Source: an uncultured Chitinophaga sp.
GTDB lineage: Bacteria > Bacteroidota > Bacteroidia > Cytophagales > Cyclobacteriaceae
Direction of reading: 5' to 3'
Length of the DNA: 64,000 bases
Assembly (NCBI GenBank): GCA_902168205.1
Contig: CABHOK010000003.1
Location: 124,001 to 188,000, forward strand
Positions 27,720 to 35,669 of this stretch are shown piece after piece (within the stretch, counting starts at the first letter, position 1; each line of letters begins with the position of its first letter). A program made the position numbers and the translations under genes. A model generated the notes under the pieces. The model did not search any database and was not told the DNA's origin. It worked only from the letters and a program-made list of their open reading frames with translations.

Positions 27720-27727
27720 CAAATATA
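27720..27727 (-). promoter_or_regulatory. Possible -7 promoter element of the efflux operon
   Basis: On the minus strand the word TATATTTG matches the Bacteroidota -7 consensus TAnnTTTG. It lies so close to the ATG at 27710 that the transcript would be almost leaderless. No clear -33 TTTG was seen. Confidence 0.3.
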
Positions 27728-27867
27728 CGGATTTTACCGGAAGAAGGATTTACATTTTAGCGTTGGAGATTTTCATAATTTCTTCGATAGTGGTAAAGAT
27801 GTTGAGTGTCTTTCGGCCCGTGTTGAAGTGTTGGTTTGTTGATGCTGGGGGTCGGGGCTCGAATTGC

Positions 27868-27906
27868 GTCAAAAACAACAATAGCGGCCGAAAGCCGCTA
27901 TTGTTT
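27868..27906 (-). terminator. Rho-independent terminator of the trehalose gene
   Basis: The 11-base stem ACAATAGCGGC/GCCGCTATTGT has a five-base loop. Read on the minus strand it is followed by TTGTTTTTG. It lies just after the otsAB stop. Between them are short ACATCAACACA repeats. Confidence 0.85.
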
Positions 27907-27942
27907 TGTATTTTACATCAACACATGAAACACCTCAACACA

Positions 27943-30153
27943 TCAACACAATTCATGAAGCAGTCGGATGACATCTCGTTGTGAGGCAATCGAATACTGA
28001 GCCGCTGAATGTCCGGGGCCTACTTTAATCGTGATGGCGCGGTCGGCCAGTGTCCGGAACATGTCTTCATCGGTTTTGTCATCGCCAATGGCCAGGATAA
28101 AATCAGGATTTATCTCATCAACCAGTTTGCGCGCAGCAACACCTTTGTCAACACCGGAAAGCCGGACTTCAATAACTTTGTTACCGTCCATGATCTGCAA
28201 CTGTCCGTTGCGCACCAGGTGAAAGAGTGTATCGAGTAATTCGCGCGAACGTATAAAACCAAGTTCCGGTTCTACTGTGCGATAGTGCCACGCCAGGGTA
28301 TGGTTCTTCTCTTCAATGAACGAACCCGGAGATCGTTTGGTAAACATTTCAAGTGTAGGACGGATGACCGCTTTCCAGCTCTGATCAATTTCTTTTTCCT
28401 GGCTCCACACATGATCGATTCTGCGTATAGCCGCCCCGTGTTCTGCCACCAGCGTTGCTGGTATATCATGAAACCAGTTTTCAAGTATACCTGAATCGCG
28501 ACCGCTGATAATGGTGAGATTGGTTTTCGGATCAGTACCCAGGCGCGCCAGCAGTTGTAAAAGGTTCCGGTCGGGTACCGCTTCACGCGGATGCTTTGCG
28601 AACGCTACCAAAGTGCCGTCATAGTCAAGGAGTAAATTTCGTTTATGGGCATCGTGAAATGACTGAATGATCTCTCTGCGGATAGACGGAGTAACAAATT
28701 TCTGCTCTTCTGCTTTTTGTTGCTGTTTGATGTCGTTGAGCTGTAACATAAAATCATTTACCCAGCTGTGTACATCGTAGTCGATCAGCCGCTTTTGCAT
28801 CAGCGAAAGTTTTCGTTGCTGCTCTTCCACGGGCATCGTTAGTGCCTGTTGTATAGCCTGCGATATTTCATCCGCATCCAGCGGATTTACCTGCAGCGCT
28901 TCACTCAGTTCATTGGCAGCTCCGGCAAGTTCACTTAATATCAGTACACCTTGTTGTTCTGAACAGCACGCTACATATTCTTTTGCCACTAGGTTCATGC
29001 CATCGCGCAGCGGAGTGATCAGTGCTACATCGGCTACATGATATAGTGCACACAGTTCTTCGAATCCCAAGTGATTATAGCGGTATATAACCGGCTGCCA
29101 CGAGAGTGTTGAATATTTACCGTTGATGCGCCCTACATTTTCTTCAATGAGCATGCGCCTTTCATTATACTTGGAGATGATCTGCCGCGAAGGTACCACC
29201 ACCATCACGAAAACAACTTTCTCGATCCACTCCGGGTGTGTCTTCAATAAACGTTCAAAGCCCAGTAACCTGTGTGTTACACCCTTGGTATAGTCGAGCC
29301 TGTCGACTGAGAATATAATTTTCTTGTCAGGGAAATTTCTGGTGATCGCTTCCATTTGCTGTGTTACTTCCGGCTGCGTGGAGGCGGTACTGAACTTTTC
29401 ATAGTCAATACCCAACGGAAACATTTCGATCTTAACAAGTCTGTCTTGCATGGCAATGGTGCGGTAATGATGATCATATCCCAGCACCATGCGCACTGTT
29501 TTTAAAAAGTGCTGTACATACTCATGCGTGTGAAAACCGATGAGGTCTGCCCCGAGCAGGCCGCGAATAATTTTTTCTTTCCACGGGCGGTGCAGTAATC
29601 GAAACACTTCGTAGGAAGGAAAAGGTATATGCAGGAAAAATCCGATGGAAGCTTCCGGCATTTTCTCCCGTATCAACTGTGGTAATAAAAAGAGTTGGTA
29701 ATCATGAACCCATATCGTGTCACCAGGTTTAATAACTTTTAAAAGTTCATCCGCAAAGATCTTGTTTACCTCTTCGTACTTCTCGAAGAACTCCTGGTCG
29801 TATACTACATACGAAGGAAAGTAATGGAACAGTGGCCATAGCGTTGCGTTGCAAAAACCATTGTAGTATTTGTTGTAAACTTTTGTCTCGATGAACAAAG
29901 GCTCTACCGTGAAGTCGTCTGGAACAGAAGATTGTTTCTTGAATTTATTCCAGCGCTTCTCCGGGAAGTCGGCAGCACCAAACCATTTCTTGTGTTTAAA
30001 AACATCGCGGTTTGATTCTGCGTTGAAATAACTTTTAAGAGCAGTCACCAATCCGCCATCGCTCTGTTTCAGTAGCAGCTTGCCGTCCTGTTCCAGTAAC
30101 TGGAATGGTAAGCGGTTAGAAACAAGTATCAGACTTTTGTCAGAATTTTCCAT
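27943..30153 (-). CDS. otsAB: Bifunctional trehalose-6-phosphate synthase/phosphatase
   Basis: A 736-residue fusion that makes trehalose from UDP-glucose and glucose-6-phosphate. Residues 1-475 are the GT20 synthase: VSNRLPF, DGGLVTALKS, IWVHDYQLFLLP (145-158), VDRLDYTKG (283-291) and TPLRDGMNLVAKEY. After a short linker, residues 500-736 are a HAD-type phosphatase with nucleophile D510 and D512 in LLLDYDGTL and a late GDDKTDEDMF motif. Both active sites look intact. Trehalose serves as osmolyte and stress protectant. It is a single gene, divergent from the CHASE3 kinase. Confidence 0.95.
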   Translation of the reverse strand: MENSDKSLILVSNRLPFQLLEQDGKLLLKQSDGGLVTALKSYFNAESNRDVFKHKKWFGAADFPEKRWNKFKKQSSVPDDFTVEPLFIETKVYNKYYNGFCNATLWPLFHYFPSYVVYDQEFFEKYEEVNKIFADELLKVIKPGDTIWVHDYQLFLLPQLIREKMPEASIGFFLHIPFPSYEVFRLLHRPWKEKIIRGLLGADLIGFHTHEYVQHFLKTVRMVLGYDHHYRTIAMQDRLVKIEMFPLGIDYEKFSTASTQPEVTQQMEAITRNFPDKKIIFSVDRLDYTKGVTHRLLGFERLLKTHPEWIEKVVFVMVVVPSRQIISKYNERRMLIEENVGRINGKYSTLSWQPVIYRYNHLGFEELCALYHVADVALITPLRDGMNLVAKEYVACCSEQQGVLILSELAGAANELSEALQVNPLDADEISQAIQQALTMPVEEQQRKLSLMQKRLIDYDVHSWVNDFMLQLNDIKQQQKAEEQKFVTPSIRREIIQSFHDAHKRNLLLDYDGTLVAFAKHPREAVPDRNLLQLLARLGTDPKTNLTIISGRDSGILENWFHDIPATLVAEHGAAIRRIDHVWSQEKEIDQSWKAVIRPTLEMFTKRSPGSFIEEKNHTLAWHYRTVEPELGFIRSRELLDTLFHLVRNGQLQIMDGNKVIEVRLSGVDKGVAARKLVDEINPDFILAIGDDKTDEDMFRTLADRAITIKVGPGHSAAQYSIASQRDVIRLLHELC

Positions 30154-30205
30154 CTTAACGGTTATTTAAAATGATACACCTTCCGATAAAAGAATTGAAG
30201 AAGGC

Positions 30206-30249
30206 TATTCCATATACCATGATGAAAATCATGCCAGCCCTATGGAATA
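30206..30249. repeat. Nested inverted repeats in the otsAB/kinase spacer
   Basis: Outer arms TATTCCATA/TATGGAATA enclose inner arms ATGAT/ATCAT with loop GAAA. This could be a structured leader of otsAB or an operator. The 361-base spacer also holds the element at 30381 and otherwise nothing recognisable. Confidence 0.4.
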
Positions 30250-30380
30250 TAAAAAGCGCACTTGCGGAACTCCCGCAGATCATACAAATATACCTTTGCG
30301 AAGCCTGAATTGAAAACCGGTTGTGTAATCAAAACAATTAAATTGATAGCTATAGCATCTGCAACAGGCCTTTTATAAAT

Positions 30381-30401
30381 CATGATAAGACATTTATCAT
30401 G
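30381..30401. promoter_or_regulatory. Palindromic site CATGATAA-N5-TTATCATG
   Basis: Perfect eight-base arms lie 114 bases before the CHASE3 kinase start. The symmetry and spacing suit a dimeric regulator; the protein is unknown. Confidence 0.4.
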
Positions 30402-30514
30402 AAAGTGCTTGGTATTTAAACCCGAAGCGTTTAAACTTTGTACTTTCTGTTAACATACAGCTATACCTGCCGCAGGTATTTGTACTACTTCCTGTAAATG
30501 AAAATAAGAGCAAC

Positions 30515-31999
30515 ATGAAGATTTCGTACGCTATTCTTTTTGGTTTCCTGATGATACTCTTGCTCTTCGCTGCAACCACCTATATAAATTACAAGCAATC
30601 GGAGAAGATAAATGAGAATCATGAGTTGCTCGCGCGATCATCAGTTATTCTCAAACAAAGTAATCGCTTTCAACGCAACGTTCTGAACATGGTGAGCGGG
30701 TTGAGAGGTTATCTGCTTACTAACGAAGCGTTCTTTATACAGTCGTACGATTCAGCCATGATCGAGAACGATGAGATACTCAATGAGCTCTCGATGTTGA
30801 TTGCAGACAGCGTGCAACAAAAAAATCTGCTGGAAGATATTCTGGAGTTGAATGAATACTGGATCAATGAGTTTGCTCTTCCGCTGATTGAGGCCCGAAG
30901 AAATGCATCACTCTCCGATAGTAGTATGGCTGCTTTCAATAAGCTCTATCGCGCTAAACTTGTAACCGGTCTTGAAAAAGATATCAACCGAAGTCTTCAG
31001 AAGAAATTTAAAGAGTTCAGTAATCATGAATATGCTGTACGCGAACAACAGAAAGTAGCGCTGTCCAAATTTATTCAGCAGACCAAAAATATTTCATTCT
31101 CGCTGATGGCGTTCTCGTTTGTAGCGGGTATGGGTATTGCGATTTTCATTGCTTCCTATATCTCTTCGGGTATTGTGAAAATGGTGCAGATGGCCGAGAG
31201 TATTTCGAAGGGTGAGTACGGTGTGTATATGAAGGCGGACGGTAAAGATGAGTTGAGCAAGCTCGGGCGCTCATTGAACAATATGGCGAAGATACTCGCT
31301 GAAAATATTTCACTGCTGAAAAGAAAGAATGAAGAACTCGATCAGTTTGCCTATATCGTTTCGCACGATCTGAAAGCTCCGCTGCGCGGTATCGACAATG
31401 TTATAACGTGGATACAGGAAGATCATTTACCAGAGCTTTCACCAAAGGTAGTCGAGTACCTCGAAGTGATTAAAGGTCGCATTGTACGTGCAGAGAATCT
31501 GTTGAACGGTATATTGTCGTATTCGCGTGTAGGCCGGGAGTTGCAACCCAACGAAGTGGTGGATGTAAAGGATTTGATAGAGGAAATACACGGATATTTG
31601 CCTAAGAAGACTGGTATAACATTGCATGTGGAAGAAAATATGCCGAGGCTGTTTACAGAAAAACTGCCGCTGCTGCAGGTATTTACAAACCTGTTGGTGA
31701 ATGCCTACCGGTATCATGATAAGCCTGATGGTTATGTGAAGGTATATCATAAAACGCTGGCCGGGTATTACGAATTTTATGTAGAAGATAACGGTCCTGG
31801 TATATCGAAGGACTATCATAAAAAAATATTTGTGATCTTTCAGACCCTCGAAAACAGAGATGCATTTGAGAGCACTGGTGTGGGACTGGCGATCGTGAAA
31901 AAAATACTCGATGATCGTAAGTTATCGATACGGTTAATATCAGAACCTGGTAGGGGTTCTGTGTTTATCTTTACATGGCCTTTAAATGAAATAGTATGA
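30515..31999 (+). CDS. CHASE3-domain sensor histidine kinase
   Basis: A 494-residue membrane kinase. Helix 1 is at about 5-24, an extracytoplasmic helical CHASE3 sensor at 32-190, helix 2 at 193-215 and HAMP at 215-268. HisKA carries phospho-acceptor H284 (AYIVSHDLKAPLRG). The HATPase has N-box LLVNAYRYHDKP and G boxes DNGPGIS and STGVGLAIVKK. This architecture matches kinases that pair with Rcp1-like single-domain regulators, and such a gene overlaps its stop by four bases. The stimulus is unknown. Confidence 0.93.
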   Translation: MKISYAILFGFLMILLLFAATTYINYKQSEKINENHELLARSSVILKQSNRFQRNVLNMVSGLRGYLLTNEAFFIQSYDSAMIENDEILNELSMLIADSVQQKNLLEDILELNEYWINEFALPLIEARRNASLSDSSMAAFNKLYRAKLVTGLEKDINRSLQKKFKEFSNHEYAVREQQKVALSKFIQQTKNISFSLMAFSFVAGMGIAIFIASYISSGIVKMVQMAESISKGEYGVYMKADGKDELSKLGRSLNNMAKILAENISLLKRKNEELDQFAYIVSHDLKAPLRGIDNVITWIQEDHLPELSPKVVEYLEVIKGRIVRAENLLNGILSYSRVGRELQPNEVVDVKDLIEEIHGYLPKKTGITLHVEENMPRLFTEKLPLLQVFTNLLVNAYRYHDKPDGYVKVYHKTLAGYYEFYVEDNGPGISKDYHKKIFVIFQTLENRDAFESTGVGLAIVKKILDDRKLSIRLISEPGRGSVFIFTWPLNEIV

Positions 32000-32418
32000 T
32001 GCGTGTAGTAAATATTCTGCTGGTGGAAGACGATAGTCTGGATGTTATTGATGTGAAGCGAACGCTGGATAAGCTGGCAATTGTTTACAATATGAAGGTG
32101 GCCCGTAATGGCGAAGAAGCCATTCGCCTGTTGCATGATAAAAGAAGTGATTCCTTTACGGTAAAGCCTGATTTTATTATCCTGGATCTGAACATGCCGA
32201 AGATGAACGGCCTGGAATTATTGCAGATACTGCGCGGCAGCGAAGACTGGAAAGACATCAAGATATTTATACTCACTACATCCGAAGACAGTGGTGATAA
32301 GCGAGCAGCTCAGCAATATGGTATATCTGGCTATATTGTTAAGCCGCTCAAATTCAATAGTACCGGATCGATGGATGCGTTTAACCTGATGATCGATTTG
32401 ATGAACATGCAGAATTAG
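31996..32418 (+). CDS. Rcp1-like single-domain response regulator
   Basis: A 140-residue receiver without an output domain. The acidic pair is E11-D12-D13, phospho-acceptor D64 (IILDLNMPKMNGLELL) and the switch KPLKF. It overlaps the kinase gene (ATGA), so the two form a system. Rcp1-type regulators act by protein contact, for example on other kinases or enzymes. Start codon 31999 (second Met) is equally possible. Confidence 0.92.
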   Translation: MMRVVNILLVEDDSLDVIDVKRTLDKLAIVYNMKVARNGEEAIRLLHDKRSDSFTVKPDFIILDLNMPKMNGLELLQILRGSEDWKDIKIFILTTSEDSGDKRAAQQYGISGYIVKPLKFNSTGSMDAFNLMIDLMNMQN

Positions 32419-32441
32419 CGTACAGCCTGTCCGTTGTAACG

Positions 32442-32870
32442 CTATACGTATTGGTTCGGGTAGGCGCTTCCTGAACCCGACTCGCAATATCGCTTGAGAC
32501 TTCGCAGGTATAGTGCCCAGTTAAAACTCCATTCAGCAAACTTGCGCGAGGAGTCCTGCCAGTTACTGTGAATAAATTCAACGATGGTAACTTCCGGATG
32601 TGATTCGAGAATGAAGTCTACCTGTGTATTAACCCATTCATACTCACCACCGGTGCATTGCCACTGCACCCACAAGCCTGAGTCCAGCTTGGTAACTTTC
32701 AGGTCCACGGTTTCTCCGCCGAACGCAAGATTAAAAGTACTGTTAAGATAAGGTTGCCCCTGTACGGCTGGCGTGAGCCACGCTTCAAGGTCTTGTTTGG
32801 CTGTTAAGGCTTCATAAACTTTTTGTCCGGAAGGATCAATGATACCGAGCAAGTGACGAATTTCAGGCAT
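32442..32870 (-). CDS. SRPBCC (START-like) domain protein
   Basis: A 142-residue protein of the AHSA1/START-like type. It starts MPEIRHLLGIIDPSGQKVYEALT and has the family pattern AKQDLEAWLTP, a central beta sheet and a C-terminal helix around FNWALYLRSLKRYCE. It would bind a small hydrophobic molecule or a protein partner; nothing more specific is visible. It is convergent with the Rcp1-like gene and alone in its unit. Confidence 0.82.
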   Translation of the reverse strand: MPEIRHLLGIIDPSGQKVYEALTAKQDLEAWLTPAVQGQPYLNSTFNLAFGGETVDLKVTKLDSGLWVQWQCTGGEYEWVNTQVDFILESHPEVTIVEFIHSNWQDSSRKFAEWSFNWALYLRSLKRYCESGSGSAYPNQYV

Positions 32871-32927
32871 GATGTTGAGGGGGTTATAATAGCGTTTAAA
32901 AATTAAAAACAGGGTTTGTTATATATA

Positions 32928-32966
32928 GTTAATCGTTAGCCGTTAATCGTTAGCCGTTAATCGTTA
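32928..32966. repeat. Tandem GTTAATCGTTAGCC repeat in a repeat-rich spacer
   Basis: There are two full 14-base copies and a partial third. Degenerate relatives (TAACGATTCAC, GTTAACGG) fill 33131-33195 and also occur at 1632-1740 and 15724-15768. TAACGATTCAC is identical at about 1705 and 33146. These words may be remains of a dispersed intergenic element. Confidence 0.6.
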
Positions 32967-33307
32967 TATATAGCATACAATGACGAAAGAAAATTAAGCA
33001 TACAAAATCAATTTACCCAAAACCGTTGCATGCGCTTCGCAAGCCGATAAAATTATACCGTAACCGTCAACGCTATATCCTATACCTTAAAAATCCGGTA
33101 TTGCTTCAGGTGTTATCCCTACACGATTGATTTTTTACAATTAACGATTCACAAATAACTGATAACGATTACTGTTAACGGATAAGATTAACGCGTATTG
33201 CAGACAATTTGCATCAAACATAGTATAAACAGGCAGCCAAATACCCGCTTTAGCATCTTAATACAGAAATTGATCGATTAATTTGGGGAATTTCGTGGAC
33301 ATTTCTA

Positions 33308-33315
33308 TACATTTG
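33308..33315 (+). promoter_or_regulatory. Bacteroidota-type promoter, -7 element
   Basis: TACATTTG matches TAnnTTTG. A TTTG at 33282-33285 lies 22 bases upstream, close to the usual -33 spacing. It would start the short transcript that ends in the hairpin at 33350-33389. Confidence 0.45.
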
Positions 33316-33320
33316 TATCT

Positions 33321-33389
33321 CTTACCTGAGACACAGGTAGGTTAGGTTAAAAGCAGGCCATATCAGACGGATATAACCTGCTTTTTTTA
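33321..33389 (+). ncRNA. Putative small RNA or attenuated leader before the DUF2716 gene
   Basis: Downstream of the promoter-like element lie two hairpins. The first is TACCTG/CAGGTA with a five-base loop. The second is AAAGCAGG-CC-ATATC/GATAT-AA-CCTGCTTT (33350-33384), followed by seven T, a classic terminator. AGGTTA at 33344-33349 can instead pair with TAACCT at 33374-33379, which would break the terminator. So this may be a short RNA, or a leader that controls the gene 64 bases later. It matches no RNA family I can name. Confidence 0.45.
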
Positions 33390-33453
33390 TTCCCGGCACA
33401 GAAACCAATAAGTAAGTTACTATTACACTTCTGGAGTGATTCAGGAATTATAT

Positions 33454-33906
33454 ATGAAAATCTGGGCTGCATTAAGCGAAGAGGAATGCAATGACGTATG
33501 GGAAAAGCTGCATCTGCACTACAACTTCCCCGCGATCAACACCGACAAACCTATTCTCACCTTCTCCATTCAGGATGTATGGGAGAATGATTACTTCCGC
33601 GAAGACCTCGAACGAAAAGCACTGGATATACTGATCTCTATTACCCGGCCGGGCGAAAAACTGCTGGCGCTCGATTGGGAGCATACCTGTTATCGTGTTG
33701 ATCTGCGACTGCACAAAGAAAATCCGCACGCTGAAAACATCTTTCACATTCCGTTTATACCGGATGGCGATTACTATATATTCGTAACAGAAGATTTTGA
33801 GAATGTATGGTTCGGTCATCCGTGGAAAGAGACCATAACCGTCATTGGTGAAAAACTGGCTGCTGCTGTAAACAAGAATTTACCGGAGGTCTTTAAACAA
33901 TTCTGA
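33454..33906 (+). CDS. DUF2716 family protein
   Basis: A 150-residue cytoplasmic protein. It shows the DUF2716 signature: an N-terminal W...WEKL pattern, LLALDWEHTCYRVD in the middle, then PDGDYYIFVTEDFENVWFGH with PWKETITVIGEKL at the end. The function is unknown; in other bacteria members occur near toxin-immunity loci, which I cannot see here. ATG 33454 is preferred over GTG 33436. A terminator-like hairpin lies before the gene. Confidence 0.78.
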   Translation: MKIWAALSEEECNDVWEKLHLHYNFPAINTDKPILTFSIQDVWENDYFREDLERKALDILISITRPGEKLLALDWEHTCYRVDLRLHKENPHAENIFHIPFIPDGDYYIFVTEDFENVWFGHPWKETITVIGEKLAAAVNKNLPEVFKQF

Positions 33907-33942
33907 TCAACGGTATACCTGCAAAAAAACAGGAGAACTTCA

Positions 33943-34362
33943 TTACTGATGTTTGGCCAGATCCGAGAGTGAGTTGCCGGAAAGTATCTTTAACGTTTCG
34001 TCACGCACTTGCCCGAAGAGGCGATTGATAGAGCATTCATGCTCATTAGTACACATGCCGCACGACTCGTAAAAGTTTAACGAAACACAGGGCAGCATCG
34101 CCACGGCACCATCAATGATGCGGATGATTTCGATGATGCGGATGCTGTCGGCACTGCGCTTCAGGTAGTAGCCACCACCTTTGCCTTTTTTGCTTCCCAG
34201 TACACCCGCATTTTTAAGATCAAGGAGTATAACCTCGAGAAATTTTTTCGGGATGCGTTTGGTCTCCGCGATCTCGCTAATGGTAACAGAATCTTTCTGT
34301 TGATCTTTATCTGCTAAATACAGTAATGCGTGTAACGCGTATTGACATTTTTTCGACAGCAT
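33943..34362 (-). CDS. Rrf2-family transcriptional regulator
   Basis: A 139-residue winged-helix regulator starting MLSKKCQYALHALLYLA, as is typical for Rrf2. The wing and dimer helix follow (KGKGGGYYLKRSADSIRIIEIIRIIDG). Four Cys (92, 101, 104, 110 in LPCVSLNFYES to CSINRLF) could hold an iron-sulfur cluster, as in IscR or NsrR, so redox or NO/iron sensing is plausible. It is single and next to a universal stress gene, which could be a target. Confidence 0.9.
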   Translation of the reverse strand: MLSKKCQYALHALLYLADKDQQKDSVTISEIAETKRIPKKFLEVILLDLKNAGVLGSKKGKGGGYYLKRSADSIRIIEIIRIIDGAVAMLPCVSLNFYESCGMCTNEHECSINRLFGQVRDETLKILSGNSLSDLAKHQ

Positions 34363-34425
34363 AGTAGCGTTCTTTTGAACAAGCAGGTTGCTGGCTTCTT
34401 ACGGCCGGCAGATTAGTATATTCTG

Positions 34426-34433
34426 CAAAGGTA
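34426..34433 (-). promoter_or_regulatory. Promoter -7 element of the Rrf2 gene
   Basis: Read on the minus strand, TACCTTTG followed by C is a perfect TAnnTTTGC. It lies about 64 bases before the start codon. Confidence 0.5.
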
Positions 34434-34470
34434 TTGATTTCAATTCATAACGCTATACCTTTTGCCACAA

Positions 34471-34499
34471 GCAAAAAGGCTTCCCGTGGGGAAGCCTTT
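34471..34499 (-). terminator. Rho-independent terminator of the universal stress gene
   Basis: The 11-base perfect stem AAAGGCTTCCC/GGGAAGCCTTT has a GTG loop. On the minus strand it is followed by TTTTTGC. Confidence 0.88.
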
Positions 34500-34528
34500 A
34501 GCGGAGCACAGGAAAACGCTCCGAAACG

Positions 34529-35371
34529 TTACGATGGCTTTAGTATATAGGTCCATATCGGACAGCTAACATGGTTTACCAGATCTTCGGCAATGCTGCC
34601 CGCAAAGAAATGGGCAAGGCCTTTGCGACCGTGCGTTGCCATGGCAATCATGTCGGCATTAATGTCGTTGGTAAAGCGCATAATGCCGTTCTCTTCTGTA
34701 GTATCGTTTATGATGTTGAGGGTATAATCGGTAAGACCGTAATACTGGATATAGTCGTTGAGCGATGCCTTTACCTTGCGTTCATCAGCTGCGTGAATAG
34801 TGGTGTTTACGTGCAATACATGCAGGTGAGCACCCATAAAATTCTGAAGTTCCTTGATCCGGTCTATAAAATCCTGCTGGTGCAGATCCGGATCTACCGG
34901 AAATACAATGTTTTTAATGGACTTCAGGTTTACCGGGGATTTAACCGACAGCACAGGCACATGTGAGGAACGCACTATTTTTTCGGTGGTGGAGCCTATA
35001 AAGAATTCTTTTAAGCCACTCGCACCGTGTGTACCCATTACCACCAGGTCTATATTATGATCGTCTATAAACTGTCTAATAGTGTCTGTTACCGGGCCGT
35101 GGTCAGTGTAAAAACCAACGGTTAATTCGTCCAGGTTATGCGCGTGTATCATTTCATCAAAGCTCTTACGGGCATCGTTCTCCAGTTCTTCTATAACCGT
35201 GGAGTTAAACGCATAAGGCTGTGCTACAAAAGATGTTTCGTAGGCCGGAACAAACTCGATCGCGTGTAATACCATTACTTCACCTTGATGGATGGCGGCA
35301 ATTTCGGCCGCTAACTCAAATGCCTGAACGGCTGTAGAGGAGAAGTCGCAGGGAACAAGAATTTTTTTCAT
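34529..35371 (-). CDS. Tandem universal stress protein
   Basis: A 280-residue protein with two UspA folds. The first (1-143) starts KKILVPCDFSSTAVQAFELA and ends in the nucleotide-binding pattern VVMGTHGASGLKEFFIGSTT. The second (about 147-280) ends IAMATHGRKGLAHFFAGSIA. Both GxxG-S/T loops are kept, so ATP binding is likely. Tandem USPs are common stress proteins in Bacteroidota. A palindrome GATCTA-TTGC-TAGATC (35435-35450) upstream could be its operator. Confidence 0.92.
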   Translation of the reverse strand: MKKILVPCDFSSTAVQAFELAAEIAAIHQGEVMVLHAIEFVPAYETSFVAQPYAFNSTVIEELENDARKSFDEMIHAHNLDELTVGFYTDHGPVTDTIRQFIDDHNIDLVVMGTHGASGLKEFFIGSTTEKIVRSSHVPVLSVKSPVNLKSIKNIVFPVDPDLHQQDFIDRIKELQNFMGAHLHVLHVNTTIHAADERKVKASLNDYIQYYGLTDYTLNIINDTTEENGIMRFTNDINADMIAMATHGRKGLAHFFAGSIAEDLVNHVSCPIWTYILKPS

Positions 35372-35434
35372 GGGGTTTGAAGGTTGCTGTTGATGAGAAC
35401 TGCAAAATTCAGAATTACCTATTCAGGCATGCTT

Positions 35435-35450
35435 GATCTATTGCTAGATC
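35435..35450. promoter_or_regulatory. Palindrome upstream of the universal stress gene
   Basis: GATCTA-TTGC-TAGATC is a perfect inverted repeat 64 bases before the start codon. A bound regulator is possible but not identified. Confidence 0.35.
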
Positions 35451-35590
35451 CTACTGTGCAAGGCATAAAAATGTATATATCTGAAAAAGATATGCCGCCC
35501 ACTTTTTCACACAACAAAATTTAGGGATTTGTTGTTCGTATACACCGGTAAATGTTGCAGCATGCATTTGCGAAATTATAGTGCATCTAT

Positions 35591-35620
35591 AAAAAAACGG
35601 CTGATCGAATCGACCAGCCG
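35591..35620 (-). terminator. Rho-independent terminator of the SusCD-GH88 locus
   Basis: The stem CGGCTG/CAGCCG is extended by GATCG/CGA(C) pairs. On the minus strand it is followed by seven T. It lies 50 bases after the GH88 stop. Confidence 0.82.
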
Positions 35621-35669
35621 TAGAAACCATATAACCCAAAATCTATTTCGTCTTCCTATTTTTCTTTTC

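Noticed and set aside
30128-30153. GACTTTTGTCAGA near the otsAB start as a fifth FNR-type box
   Set aside because: It lacks the TGA-N6-TCA core and is inside the first codons of otsAB.
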